The position numbers and the translations under genes are program-made. A DNA stretch of 21,534 bases from Desulfobacteraceae bacterium (lineage in GTDB: Bacteria; Desulfobacterota; DSM-4660; Desulfatiglandales; Desulfatiglandaceae), in NCBI GenBank assembly GCA_011048855.1, contig DSCZ01000423.1:1-21534 (forward strand). The letters run 5' to 3'. Each line of letters opens with the position of its first letter. Positions within the stretch are counted from its first letter, which is position 1. The notes below the pieces were generated by a model, which saw only the letters and a list, made by a program, of their open reading frames with translations, had not been told where the DNA came from and ran no database searches. This document shows positions 1 to 9,304 of this stretch, in pieces.

Positions 1-132
1 CTCCTATTGTAAGGCTTAGAAAATTTTAAAACGCAAATCGAAGTAAAACATGAACCGTCAAAAAAGAATGACATCGCTTGCGGGAAATGGTGTTTGCTGG
101 TTATAGGAGTGCGGTCCGCACAGGAGGATTCT

Positions 133-693
133 ATGAAATTTCTGAAAAAAGCCAGGTTGAATCGGCGCGATTTTCTGGAACCTTTCAGGCAGAGAGTCGA
201 GGAGTTGCAGGGGATAATATCGGATGCCAACTCGGAGACTCTGGATATACGTAAAGCGGACCAGGAAATTTCAGACATCGTGCTCTTGCTTTTGAAAATC
301 GAAGAGAGCCATATTGATGAGGATTGGATATCGAGCGTGATTCAAGGGTGGGTGAAGGATTTTAGAAAGGCCTATGATCTTGAATCAGCAATTGTTTCAC
401 AAAAAGCTCCCCCCGGGTTGATAGAAGAGCAGCAGATCCTTGAGTCAAGATGGGGAATGTTCCGATTCAGAATTATTCAATATCTTGAAGAGGATCTTGA
501 CCTCAGGGGGGCTATCGAAAAGTATATGCGGGCAATTCCTGGGCATGATCTTTCTTATCTGTGGAAACGGTTCTACCAGGATCACGGAATGCCGGTGCTT
601 CCGTGGCCTTATTATGGACGGGATATTAAAAAAGCGCCGGATGGTACACATAGAATGGCAGGGAAGGGAATTGCTGTCTTGGCCGCCAAGTAG
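133..693 (+). CDS. Hypothetical protein, 186 residues, soluble and helical
   Basis: I do not recognise this protein. The start at 133 is chosen because a clear ribosome binding site (AGGAGG at 122-127) sits six bases upstream. An earlier in-frame start at 94 has no such site. The product is rich in charged residues and long predicted helices (MKFLKKARLNRRDFLEPF at the N-terminus), and the middle carries heptad-like Leu/Ile spacing (DIVLLLLKIEES). There is no signal peptide, membrane segment or Cys cluster. The C-terminal third is aromatic and Pro-rich (LPWPYYGRD), ending in a short Gly/Ala tail. It is read in the same direction as the large lipoprotein gene, but 364 bases separate them and the lipoprotein has its own promoter-like sequence, so they are probably not one operon. 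The coding call rests on the RBS, length and natural composition. Confidence 0.75.
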   Translation: MKFLKKARLNRRDFLEPFRQRVEELQGIISDANSETLDIRKADQEISDIVLLLLKIEESHIDEDWISSVIQGWVKDFRKAYDLESAIVSQKAPPGLIEEQQILESRWGMFRFRIIQYLEEDLDLRGAIEKYMRAIPGHDLSYLWKRFYQDHGMPVLPWPYYGRDIKKAPDGTHRMAGKGIAVLAAK

Positions 694-1057
694 CGCCCGT
701 CTGAAAAAACCATATGGCCATCCCTTCTTTCTCTGCCCACGCCTGGAAACACCATGTTCCGTTTTTTATCAACTTTCAAATACACTCAGAGGTACTTAAA
801 TTTGCAGGATTCCACAGCAACGCCTGGATTGAAACCCGTCCGAAAGCGAAGTCCCGATTAGTTTTTTATTGACAGGTTTTTTCTTGACCCTTGACACATC
901 ATGCCGCTCCCCTCATACTTAGAAGATGTGAGAATCTTATTATTTGATCGCTGTCCGGTTAAAACGTCCGAAAATCCGAGATCGAAATGCCTTCGACCAG
1001 GGACATTTGAATGTCTGCCTTATCAAAACGGGAATTTAATTTTGAAGGAGGAGAATT
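694..1057. other. Non-coding gap with a promoter upstream of the lipoprotein gene
   Basis: This gap separates the 186-residue protein from the lipoprotein gene. Open frames crossing it lack a ribosome binding site and are shadows. Its last 170 bases contain a promoter-like pair (891-919) and the leader of the lipoprotein mRNA. I see no clear terminator for the upstream gene. Confidence 0.5.
891..919 (+). promoter_or_regulatory. Candidate sigma-70 promoter for the Ig-repeat lipoprotein
   Basis: A perfect -35 box TTGACA at 891-896 is followed, after a 17-base spacer, by CATACT at 914-919, which matches the -10 consensus at four of six positions. Transcription would begin near 925, leaving a leader of about 130 bases before the start at 1058. 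TTGAC-like sequences also lie just upstream (869-874 and 884-888), so the exact start is uncertain. Confidence 0.45.
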
Positions 1058-4000
1058 ATGCATACAACGGCAATAAAGCGGAAAATACCGAATATCGCTT
1101 TTGCGATGTGCTTTGCGCTTTTAATGATAATGACCGGCTGCGGCGACAAAGAGCCTCGGAATGTTCAGATTACCCCGGAATCCACCAGCGTTCAGGAAGG
1201 GGAATCGGTGCGATTTGAGGCTGCAGCATTTAATAAAGCCGGTGAAAGGCTGGAGGACGCAACCATTTCGTGGCGCGTGGAAGGCGATGCAGGCACCATG
1301 GATTCCGCAGGGACTTTCACCGCCGTTAAGGAAGGTGAAGCCAGGGTGACGGCTTCCACGGGAGACGTTGTCGGGCACGCTTCTGTGACCGTAACACCTC
1401 TGCCACCAAAACTGGCACGCATCCGGATCGATCCCGGGAAGGCCTCGGCGAAAGTCGGTGATTCGTTGAAATTGAAAGCAGTCGGCGTTTCAGAGAAAGA
1501 TCAGGAAATGCCCGATATAGACATTGAGTGGAGGCTGGAAGGGGAATCGGTCTCCATGCCTGGGCCGGGATCCTTCAAGGCAGTGAAACCGGGGGAGGCA
1601 AAGGTTATCGCCCAAAGCGGAGAATTCTCGGCCACGGCGACGATAGAGGTGCTCCCGCCTGCGGTAAAGGCCATCCATATTGATGCAGAGCGCGAAAAGG
1701 CGCTTCCAGGGAGCATAATAGCGATGACGGTAACAGCTTTATCCGAGGCTGAAAGCCCGGCTTCCTACGCCACGGTAAATGTGAGCTCAACCAGGGAAGA
1801 TGTGGCTCTTTCGAAAAACACCCTTTCCCTCGATGAATCGGGCAGAGGGGTGCTGGAAGTGCATCTGCCCTCAGAGCCGGCTGAATTCAATGTGGTTTTC
1901 GAGAGCGGAGATGCCCTGTTCAACCTGAGTTTTGAAGCAACCCGCATCGTCCGTATCGAAATTGAGCCTGATGCTGCGCCTTTTGAAGCAGGGCAGAGCG
2001 TGGAATTTGAGGCTGTTGGGTATGACGCCTATGGGAACAAAACCCCTGTCGAAGTTGAATGGTCAATCACCGGAGAGACTGCGGGCATTGATCAAAACGG
2101 GAAAGCGGTTATGAGAAAACCGGGTGATGGAGTGGTGCTGGCTTCGTATAAGAATATATCGGCCGGGCTGCCTTTCTCTGTAGAAGCCGGGGCTCCAGTG
2201 GAAGTGAAAGTCTCTCCCTCCGAAGTAAGCCTTCAGTCCGGAAATTCCATCAGTTTCGGGGCGGAATGCTACAATCGGTATGGGTACCCGCTGCCGGCCA
2301 AGGTTACATGGAGGGTGGAAGGAGATATCGGCTCTGTGTCTGATGATGGATTTTTTCAAGCACGGAGGGCAGGGGAGGGTCGAATTATCGGAGAGAGCGG
2401 AGATGCTTCCGGGATGGCTGATGTTCGTGTTGAACACGGCCCCTTGGCTTCCGTGGTTATAGATATTTCCAAAACAGTCATTACAGCAGGAGAAACGATT
2501 GATCTAAAAGCCTACGGTGTGGATGCCCATGACAATCGCTTCGAGATTGCTCCCGAGTGGTTTCTCAGCAAGTCCCTCGGGACAATGGACAAGGAGTCGG
2601 GAACCTTTACCGCAAGGTATGCCGGTGAGGGAGAGATACGAGTCCTGGCGGACGGGGCCGGCGATGCCTGTACCATTGAAGTAGTTCCGGCGGAGTTGGT
2701 TCGACTGGAAGTGTTTCCTTCAAGGATGGATCTCCTGGCAGGTGAAACGGTCGCTTTCGAGGTACGGGGATACGACAGGTTCGGGAATCGCGTAGAAATG
2801 GAACCTCAGTTTTTGCTGGCGGATGATCTCGGCCGGCTGGAAGAAGACGGCTTTTTTGAAGCACGCAAGGCGGGCACCACCACGGTAACCGCCGTGGTCG
2901 GCGATTTGGAAGTTAAGGCTACGGTGACGGTTGAGCCTTCCGATCTGGCGAGTGTTACCATGGATCCATCGGAGGATTTGACATTGCACGCAGGCGAAAG
3001 CCGGCAGCTCACCGCCCGGGGCTACGATGAATTCGGAAACGTTGTTTCATCTGGGACACACTGGGCGGTGTTACCTGATCTGGGTGAGATGAGTGCGCAG
3101 GGAAGTTTTCTCGCGAAGAAAACAGGTAAAGGGGCTGTTACAGCGACTATAACCCAGAAGCGAACGGGAATTCAGTTGGCGGGTGTCGTCTCACTGACCG
3201 TTGATCCTGGACCGACCGCCCGTATCGAGATCGTTCCCGACAGCCTGGTGATCGAGGCTGGGGAAGAGTGCGATTTCTCCGCTACAGCCTATGACGAGTT
3301 CGGAAACCCTACCGGCTCCCCGGTACAATGGTCCATTGTAGGTACAGCGGGTTCTGTTGACGAGAAAGGGGTTTTCAGGGCGCGGCAGGCAAAAGAAACC
3401 AAAGTACGCGCGAGTGCAGACGGTGTATTCGCTCTGGCCGAGGTTGAGGTGGTGCCTTCCGAGGTGGTTTATCTCAAGATAGTTCCCTCCGATATTTCCC
3501 TGGAAGCGGGTTCGTCCACCAGCCTCCATGTCATAGGGGAAGATAAGCTGGGAAATCCAGTGGATACTGAAGCGTCCTGGAGCCTCACTGATCCCGAACT
3601 GGGACATATCAGCGAGGATGGTACGTTGACCGGAATGAAGGCCGGCGAAGGCATGGTGCTGGCGACCTCACGGAATCTGCTGGACAGAGCCTCCCTTGTC
3701 GTTAAAAAGAGCGGGCTTGCCTCCATACAGGTGCTGCCTTCGTCCGTGAAGCTGAAGGCAGGCGATAAAATTCAATTTGAGGCTAACGGAACGGATGCAG
3801 GAGGCAATGATCTGAAGATATCCCCTGCCTGGTCGGTCAGAGGTAATGTGGGGGTTATTGATGAAGAGGGGAAGTTTGAAGGCCGTACAAAAGGATCGGG
3901 TGTGATCCTTTCAAGTGTGGGAAACTTGAGCGTGGAGGCGCGTGTGGAGGTGTTTCCCGGTGACCCCGCCGAAATCATGGTTGAGCCCGATTCATTGGAT

Positions 4001-5773
4001 CTTTCAGCAGGTGAATCCCAGAAACTTATGGTTCAGGTGAAGGACGGATTCGGCAATCTTCTGGAGGATGCTTCCTACGCCTGGAGCCTGTCATCCGATC
4101 TGGGGACCATGGAGGAGGGTGATTTGTTCTATGCTCATACCACAGGCCGGTGCGAGCTGAAAATCACTTGCGGCGATGTTTCCACGGAATTGCCGGTTAT
4201 GGTTCATCCGGGCCCTCTCAGCCGCATCCGGGTGCTGCCTGAATCCCTGGAAACACAGGCCGGTGACAGGACAACCCTCAAGGCGGAGGGGTTCGACATT
4301 CACGGAAACGAAATTTCGATCGAGCCCGTGTGGAGTGTTACCGGGGGGTTGGGTGTTTTTCCCGAACCAGGCGTGTTCGAATCAAGGCGGACCGGCAGGG
4401 GCTTTATTTGTGCGTCAGTGGATGCCGTGGTGGGCACATTGGACATCGTGGTGAATCCCGGGCCGGTGACAAAGATCGAGGTGCAGCCTCGAAATATACA
4501 GATGGAGGCAGGAAGTGAATTTGACTTTTCGGCTGAGGCTTATGATGCGCTCGGTAACAAGGTTCCTTTAGAATACGAATGGAGCGTAGGGGAACCTGAT
4601 AAAGCCTCTATTTCTCCCGGGGGAACATTTTCTTCCCGTACTTCCCATCGCGCGGAGGTGTTTGCAGACTCAGGTGCTGTAAAGGGACGCGCAGAGGTGG
4701 AAGTCGTTGCAGCCGAGCCGGTGGAGATTCAAGCTCGGCCTCTCATGGTTTCCGTGAAAGCAGGGGAACGGGAGAGTGTGTCGGTTTTCGGGCTCGATCG
4801 ATTCGGAAACAAAACAGCCGTGGACGTGGTGATGAGCGTGGATCCCGAGCGACTCGGCCGTTTCATTGACGGCACGGTGTTCGAGGGCGGAGGCGCCGGT
4901 GAAGGCTCTATCGATGTCAGATCCGGAGACCTTCGTTGCAGCGTGCCGGTGAAGATATCGACGGGGCCGTTGGTTCGCATCGAGATCCGTCTGCCCGGGG
5001 ACGATATCCGGGCGGCGGAAACCTATGATTTTGTCGCTGTGGGTTTCGACATCGGAGGGAACGAAGTTCCCGTGGAGCCGAAATGGGCGGTCTCTGACGA
5101 TGTCGGATCCATCGAGGTGGCCTCCGGGCGTTTTTATGCCCGGAAAACGGGAAAAGGTGTGGTGACAGCTCGATCGGGGGATGTGGCCGCTTTCCGGTGG
5201 GTTGAGGTTAAGGCGGGCAAACTTTACAGTTTATTCGTTTCCCCAAACCCTGAAGCTTTAAACTCAGGGGAAGTTGGTGAATTCTCGATCGATGGCGTGG
5301 ATGTTGAGGACAACCTGGTGGACATAGCCCGGGATGCCGCCCAGTGGGAGGTTGTCGGTAGAATCGGATATTTCCAGGATCCGGGCGTATTTGTGGCGAC
5401 CAGGATGGGTCGGGGCAAGGTCACCGCTGCTGTCGGAGATTTGATCGGGCAGGCCTATGTCAGCGTGGAACCCGGCGTACCTGATCCGGAAAACTCAAGA
5501 GTGCGCCTGACCTATCCCGTTCTTGCCGCGGATGGGGCGTCTACATCCGACATTATTGTTGTTATTCGAGATAAACACTACAATCCTGTGCCTGGAGTTG
5601 GTGTGAAACTGATTTCGGACAGGCAGGTTGATAGCATCCTTCAACCCGAACCGACCGACAAGGGAGGCATGTCCCGTGGAAGTATCTGTTCCGATGAGCC
5701 GGGGAGTTCGACCATCACGGCTTTGGTGGGCGGGGCCGCGATCCCGGTTCGGGCACAGGTTTTTTTCGAATAG
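1058..5773 (+). CDS. Giant lipoprotein of tandem bacterial Ig-like repeats with a C-terminal invasin-type domain
   Basis: The product has 1571 residues. The N-terminus is a lipoprotein signal peptide: a basic start (KRK at 8-10), a hydrophobic core and the lipobox MTGC, with the lipidated Cys at residue 28. Residues 32-1475 form about 17 repeats of roughly 85 residues. Each runs from an I-x-I-x-P-type strand through xAGE, a Y/F-D-x-x-GN turn, a W-S/R-V strand, G-x-F-x-A-R/K, and G-x-G to a final V-x-V strand. This resembles the bacterial Ig-like group 2 family. The last 96 residues (VPGVGVKLISDR region, then DKGGMSRGSI) look like a group 1 invasin/intimin Ig domain. No LPxTG motif, autotransporter barrel or enzyme domain is visible. 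The family suggests an extended rod on the outer membrane for adhesion or cell contact. The RBS AAGGAGGAG at 1045-1053 supports the start. The ligand is unknown. Confidence 0.9.
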   Translation: MHTTAIKRKIPNIAFAMCFALLMIMTGCGDKEPRNVQITPESTSVQEGESVRFEAAAFNKAGERLEDATISWRVEGDAGTMDSAGTFTAVKEGEARVTASTGDVVGHASVTVTPLPPKLARIRIDPGKASAKVGDSLKLKAVGVSEKDQEMPDIDIEWRLEGESVSMPGPGSFKAVKPGEAKVIAQSGEFSATATIEVLPPAVKAIHIDAEREKALPGSIIAMTVTALSEAESPASYATVNVSSTREDVALSKNTLSLDESGRGVLEVHLPSEPAEFNVVFESGDALFNLSFEATRIVRIEIEPDAAPFEAGQSVEFEAVGYDAYGNKTPVEVEWSITGETAGIDQNGKAVMRKPGDGVVLASYKNISAGLPFSVEAGAPVEVKVSPSEVSLQSGNSISFGAECYNRYGYPLPAKVTWRVEGDIGSVSDDGFFQARRAGEGRIIGESGDASGMADVRVEHGPLASVVIDISKTVITAGETIDLKAYGVDAHDNRFEIAPEWFLSKSLGTMDKESGTFTARYAGEGEIRVLADGAGDACTIEVVPAELVRLEVFPSRMDLLAGETVAFEVRGYDRFGNRVEMEPQFLLADDLGRLEEDGFFEARKAGTTTVTAVVGDLEVKATVTVEPSDLASVTMDPSEDLTLHAGESRQLTARGYDEFGNVVSSGTHWAVLPDLGEMSAQGSFLAKKTGKGAVTATITQKRTGIQLAGVVSLTVDPGPTARIEIVPDSLVIEAGEECDFSATAYDEFGNPTGSPVQWSIVGTAGSVDEKGVFRARQAKETKVRASADGVFALAEVEVVPSEVVYLKIVPSDISLEAGSSTSLHVIGEDKLGNPVDTEASWSLTDPELGHISEDGTLTGMKAGEGMVLATSRNLLDRASLVVKKSGLASIQVLPSSVKLKAGDKIQFEANGTDAGGNDLKISPAWSVRGNVGVIDEEGKFEGRTKGSGVILSSVGNLSVEARVEVFPGDPAEIMVEPDSLDLSAGESQKLMVQVKDGFGNLLEDASYAWSLSSDLGTMEEGDLFYAHTTGRCELKITCGDVSTELPVMVHPGPLSRIRVLPESLETQAGDRTTLKAEGFDIHGNEISIEPVWSVTGGLGVFPEPGVFESRRTGRGFICASVDAVVGTLDIVVNPGPVTKIEVQPRNIQMEAGSEFDFSAEAYDALGNKVPLEYEWSVGEPDKASISPGGTFSSRTSHRAEVFADSGAVKGRAEVEVVAAEPVEIQARPLMVSVKAGERESVSVFGLDRFGNKTAVDVVMSVDPERLGRFIDGTVFEGGGAGEGSIDVRSGDLRCSVPVKISTGPLVRIEIRLPGDDIRAAETYDFVAVGFDIGGNEVPVEPKWAVSDDVGSIEVASGRFYARKTGKGVVTARSGDVAAFRWVEVKAGKLYSLFVSPNPEALNSGEVGEFSIDGVDVEDNLVDIARDAAQWEVVGRIGYFQDPGVFVATRMGRGKVTAAVGDLIGQAYVSVEPGVPDPENSRVRLTYPVLAADGASTSDIIVVIRDKHYNPVPGVGVKLISDRQVDSILQPEPTDKGGMSRGSICSDEPGSSTITALVGGAAIPVRAQVFFE
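1151..5482 (+). repeat. About 17 tandem protein-level repeats, each near 255 bp
   Basis: The repeats are recognisable in translation (motifs AGE, YDxFGN and W-S-V, with a period of about 85 residues) but have diverged strongly in DNA. This points to old duplication rather than recent slippage. The third unit, about residues 200-295, is the most divergent: it lacks the YDxFGN turn and has an AESPASYATVNVSS stretch instead. Other units such as those with YDEFGN (two neighbouring copies near 3030 and 3300) are closer to each other. Confidence 0.85.
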
Positions 5774-6203
5774 GCGGCATGATGGAAGACCTGGGTGAAC
5801 GGCCGGGTCCAATTATATTCCTTCGACGGGTTCGTGCGGCGTAATTTCTTTGAAACCACGCATTATCAGTAGCCGCTGAGCTCGCCGAAGGTTTTTTTTC
5901 AAATGCCTTCCGACTGTTGTTCATTCTCCAAACTTGAGAGTTCTGGTGGCGATGGCTTGACAGGTTCGGAGTATATTATAATAAAAAGTTCGGGGTCGGC
6001 TGGAAAGACCGTGACAGGGATTTCTGGGAAAAATTCCAGGGATGGCAATAAAGCGGCTTCCGGCGAATGCCCATCCGGAAGTGCCATATGGAAACTGCCA
6101 TAACGGCAGGCCTCGACGGACGAGTCATGGTTTGTGTTTTTTGGGCTGTTGCGGGGAAAATCCTTAATACGGGAGTGGTCGGTGTGCATCGATCAGACAG
6201 GCA
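5774..6203. other. Intergenic region between the convergent lipoprotein and exporter genes
   Basis: This 430-base gap lies between two convergent transcription units. The short open frames on both strands (about 5903-6103 plus, 5899-6189 minus) have no ribosome binding site and low-complexity products, so I do not call genes. It holds a possible terminator for the lipoprotein gene at 5820-5899. I see nothing else with support. Confidence 0.5.
5820..5899 (+). terminator. Weak candidate terminator after the lipoprotein gene
   Basis: CCTTCGACG at 5820-5828 can pair with CGCCGAAGG at 5883-5891 with one mismatch, and a run of eight T follows at 5892-5899. The loop of more than 50 bases is unusually large for an intrinsic terminator, although it can form internal structure. 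The T run and its place after the stop codon are the main support. Confidence 0.3.
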
Positions 6204-6926
6204 TTATGTCGGCTTGGATTCTTCAGGTTCTGAAGGCCTCGGTCGAATCCTGCCGTCTTCCATTTCATAAATAAGGTCGAATACATCCAGCGCCCTGTGA
6301 TCATGGGTGACGACAATGACCGCCCCGTTCTGTTCATGGGCGACTTTGCCGAAAAGCTCCATTACCTGCCTTCCTCTGACGCTGTCGAGCGCCGCGGTCG
6401 GTTCGTCCGCCAGGATCAGGCTCGGTCGGTTCGCAAGAGCTCTTGCCACGGCAACTCTTTGTTGTTGACCGCCTGACAACATTGAAGGCAGGCTCTCCGC
6501 CCGGTCCGACATCCCGAGGTATTCCAGGAGTTCCATCGCCTTCTTTTTGGCTTTTCTGCCCGGTATCCCGTTCAATTCAAGAGCCACCCGAACGTTTTCG
6601 CATGCGGATAGAAACGGGATCAGGTTGGATTTTTGAAACACAAAACCGATGTGGTTACGGCGAAAAGTGGTAAGATTAAGCAAAGCATCCGGGCCATCCA
6701 GAACCGGGGTACCGTTGATGATGACTTTGCCGGAAGTGGGCGGGTTGATGAGTCCTACAGCTGTAAGCAGCGTGGATTTGCCGGAACCGCTCGGCCCCAG
6801 CAGAGCTACCACCTCCCCCTTGCTTACGCTCAGATCCACATCGCGCATGGCGATGACCTCGGTATTTTCCTTCCCGTAAATTTTTGTAAGTTTTTGAGTT
6901 TCGACGGCTATTGCTTTGTCTGTCAT
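6204..6926 (-). CDS. ABC exporter ATPase, LolD/MacB/DevA type
   Basis: The ATP-binding subunit of the tripartite exporter encoded by this minus-strand operon. All nucleotide-binding motifs are present: Walker A GPSGSGKST (about residues 44-52), a Q-loop in FVFQKSN, the signature LSGGQQQR, Walker B LILADEP followed by the D-loop TAALD, and the switch His in VVTHD. The chain has 240 residues, usual for stand-alone LolD/DevA ATPases, with a short charged tail (RPSEPEESKPT). I chose ATG at 6926. It lies four bases after the stop of the permease gene, with a GGATAA-like site inside that gene's end. An in-frame ATG at 6950 would overlap the permease gene. By family it hydrolyses ATP to drive conformational change of the FtsX-type permease rather than classic channel transport. 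Confidence 0.93.
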   Translation of the reverse strand: MTDKAIAVETQKLTKIYGKENTEVIAMRDVDLSVSKGEVVALLGPSGSGKSTLLTAVGLINPPTSGKVIINGTPVLDGPDALLNLTTFRRNHIGFVFQKSNLIPFLSACENVRVALELNGIPGRKAKKKAMELLEYLGMSDRAESLPSMLSGGQQQRVAVARALANRPSLILADEPTAALDSVRGRQVMELFGKVAHEQNGAVIVVTHDHRALDVFDLIYEMEDGRIRPRPSEPEESKPT

Positions 6927-6930
6927 ATCG

Positions 6931-8145
6931 TTATCCGGCCAGTGCCTCATTCGGGTTTACTTTTACCGCCCTGTATATCCCCAGGATACTGGATGCTACG
7001 GAGATTCCCAGAACAACGAGGGCCAGCAGGAACAAATCATTATCCAATAAAATGACGCGGCGTGGAAATTGAGGAAAAATCTTTTGGCCTGCCAGATATG
7101 CTATCCCATACCCGGTGACAGCGAGGAAAAGAGCTTGTTGCAGAATCATGGACAGGATTACCCGGTTGGGTGCACCGATTAACTTCAAGAGAGCTATTTC
7201 GTGTATCTTTTCAAGTGTGAGGGTATAGAGGATCAGGGCCATGATAATTGCGGAGATCAATGCAAGCAATGCGGTGAAAAACCCGATTTGTTTCCTGGCC
7301 ATTTCCACCATGCCCTTGAGCATCAGCTGTCTCTGGCCCTCAGCCGTGTAAACGGAAACATCGCTCCAGCCTGACAGCACCGATGAAACAGCCGAAAGTT
7401 CGAAGGAGGGTTTGAGGGTGGCGATAACGGCACTGATAGCGGGCGGGCCGAGTGCGGGAATGGACGTCGACGGCCCGAGGGCCTTTTCAAGCAGAGAGGG
7501 CTGCGTTTGCCCTATATCGGCTTTCGCTCCCCTTTCAAAACGCGAGGCGCGTTCCAGGCGAACTGCTTCGCCCGGCGCATCGAATTGAATGAGCTGAGCG
7601 TCATCCACTGTGAAGAACGCCAGGCCGTCGCCTCCGGAAGAAATCATGCCCTTTGTAATGCCGACGACGCTGTACGTTTCTTTGCCGAGACGCAATTTTT
7701 CTCCGAGCGGTATGCCCAGCTTCTCGTCTGCGACCATTTCATAATGGGTTTGAGCCAGTGGCCTGCCGGCTGTGAGAGGCAGCCATTCCCCCTTGTCGAT
7801 AGGCCAGCTTAACCCGACGACGCCGATTCGCAAGGGTTTTCCGTGATACTCGCGCTGGATCATATGATAGACGAATTCCCTGACATTGGTAACGCCGGGG
7901 ACGACGGCCACACGATCGAGAAGATTTCTTGGAACCCGGGACACTTCGGCGAAAGGCCCCCTCGTATTTTTCTGTACCACCCATATGTCGGCTCCAAGGT
8001 TGTCTATAAGAAGTGTGGCATCCTCGATCAGGCCTCGATAAATGCCCACCATTCCCATGACCATCATCAGGAGCATCCCGATTCCGACACCTGTCAGTGC
8101 AAATCGTCCGAGATTGTGACGGATATCCTTAACGGCCAGGTTCAT
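6931..8145 (-). CDS. FtsX/MacB-type ABC permease, DevC-like
   Basis: The 404-residue inner-membrane subunit of the exporter. The topology is that of MacB, LolC and DevC: one N-terminal helix (about 16-36, rich in Gly and Met), a periplasmic domain of some 240 residues (LGADIWVVQKN onward), and three C-terminal helices (about 288-312, 330-352, 370-395). The segment between the second and third helix, LEKIHEIALLKLIGAPNRVI, is the conserved cytoplasmic coupling motif that contacts the ATPase. The ATPase is a separate gene, unlike fused MacB. The start overlaps the end of the fusion-protein gene by 17 bases, with GGTGG a few bases upstream, so translation is probably coupled. In this family the complex moves substrate from the periplasmic face outward; the substrate (lipid, peptide or small molecule) cannot be told from sequence. 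Confidence 0.92.
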   Translation of the reverse strand: MNLAVKDIRHNLGRFALTGVGIGMLLMMVMGMVGIYRGLIEDATLLIDNLGADIWVVQKNTRGPFAEVSRVPRNLLDRVAVVPGVTNVREFVYHMIQREYHGKPLRIGVVGLSWPIDKGEWLPLTAGRPLAQTHYEMVADEKLGIPLGEKLRLGKETYSVVGITKGMISSGGDGLAFFTVDDAQLIQFDAPGEAVRLERASRFERGAKADIGQTQPSLLEKALGPSTSIPALGPPAISAVIATLKPSFELSAVSSVLSGWSDVSVYTAEGQRQLMLKGMVEMARKQIGFFTALLALISAIIMALILYTLTLEKIHEIALLKLIGAPNRVILSMILQQALFLAVTGYGIAYLAGQKIFPQFPRRVILLDNDLFLLALVVLGISVASSILGIYRAVKVNPNEALAG

Positions 8146-9304
8146 CTGTCACTTCCACCTTTCTCCCCGCGGAAATGTCTTTTGAACCCGGAGAGGTAAT
8201 CACCGTTTCTCCCGGCTCGAGTCCTTCGACGATTTCCACTTCTTCCTTACCACGCAGCCCGACTTTAACAGGGCGCCAAACCGCCCGACCCTTCTCTTCC
8301 ACCAACACTCCCTTTTCCCCTTCTTTTATGAGGATGGCGTTCGAAGGTAGAAGGACGGCATCCGTTTTGTGCGCCGTTTGGATGAACACCTCCGCCCGCT
8401 GCCCTACGGCCCAATTTTCAGGTAAACGATCAGGCTTGACATCTACGATGAACTGGCGGGTTTCTCTGTCCGTTTCACGGCCCAGGCGCACCACTACCCC
8501 GCTATAAGGACGGTTCGGTTCGGAACGAAAAACGACACGCGCGTTCTGGCCGGGTGCGAGCTTGTTCATTTCCGTTTCATCGACCCATGCACTAATCCAT
8601 AGCTCGGTTGTGGAGATAAGCAGAAAGATGGGTGTGCCTGGAACCACTATGTCTCCGGGTTCTCTATCCCGGCGGACAATAAGCCCGCTTAAGGGTGCTG
8701 TTATCACGGTATCCGCGAGCCGGGCTTGTTGATAGTCGAGTGTGTTCCGGGCTTGAATCAATTTTTTCTTTGCCTCCATAACGGCGGCCCTTGCTTTATT
8801 ATGTTCCGCCTCCGCCACATTTAGAGACTGTGCACTCCTTTCCATCTCGGTTGATGATATGGATCTGCTGGTATAGAGTTGCTGAATGCGCCGGTGATCC
8901 ACCTTTACCTGGTTAAGAACTGCCTGGGTGCGAACTGCGTCGGCTTCCGCCCTGTCAAGAGAGGCCTCTGCAGCGGCGAGGGCCGAGCGGGCGATTTCAA
9001 CCTGCTGTTTGAGTTCACTGTCATCCAGCCGGAGCAGGACCTGCCCTTCCTGAACTTCATCTGCCTGGTCGACCAGCAATTCCGATATTCTCCCGGCGAT
9101 TTTCGAACTGACAGTCATTTGAACACGGGACTCTAACGTGCCCGTACCCATGACCTCCGCGGTTATTTCCCCCCGTTTGACCGAATGACCGTTGACGGAA
9201 ACAGGTGAAAATCGAATCCAGTATACAACCAGGGCGACAACCGCGATGAGCAGAATGTATTTGCCCCAATGAATTATTTTTCTCAGAGCTGTCCCTTTTG
9301 GCAT
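8129..9304 (-). CDS. Periplasmic adaptor (membrane fusion) protein, HlyD/MacA/DevB type
   Basis: The 391-residue first gene of the exporter operon. It has an N-terminal inner-membrane anchor (about residues 14-32, YILLIAVVALVVYW), and the conserved half-lipoyl pair flanks a long coiled coil: KIAGRISELLVDQADEV with EGQVLLRLD before it, and ITAPLSGLIVRRDREPGDIV after it. The helices between (about 95-200) are Ala/Gln/Glu/Arg-rich with heptad spacing. Beta-barrel and membrane-proximal domains follow to the end (VGLRGKEEVEIVEGLEPGETV). In MacA and DevB such proteins link the permease to a TolC-like outer-membrane channel; no such channel gene is in this window. A GAGGG site seven bases upstream supports the start. 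Its promoter must lie in 9305-9445, next to the FNR-type palindrome. Confidence 0.92.
   Translation of the reverse strand: MPKGTALRKIIHWGKYILLIAVVALVVYWIRFSPVSVNGHSVKRGEITAEVMGTGTLESRVQMTVSSKIAGRISELLVDQADEVQEGQVLLRLDDSELKQQVEIARSALAAAEASLDRAEADAVRTQAVLNQVKVDHRRIQQLYTSRSISSTEMERSAQSLNVAEAEHNKARAAVMEAKKKLIQARNTLDYQQARLADTVITAPLSGLIVRRDREPGDIVVPGTPIFLLISTTELWISAWVDETEMNKLAPGQNARVVFRSEPNRPYSGVVVRLGRETDRETRQFIVDVKPDRLPENWAVGQRAEVFIQTAHKTDAVLLPSNAILIKEGEKGVLVEEKGRAVWRPVKVGLRGKEEVEIVEGLEPGETVITSPGSKDISAGRKVEVTDEPGR

Noticed and set aside
5899..6189. Open frames on both strands (66 and 96 codons) in the gap after the lipoprotein gene
   Set aside because: Neither has a ribosome binding site, and the products are Pro/Ser-rich with no recognisable pattern. 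They overlap each other, as expected for chance open frames in a GC-balanced gap.
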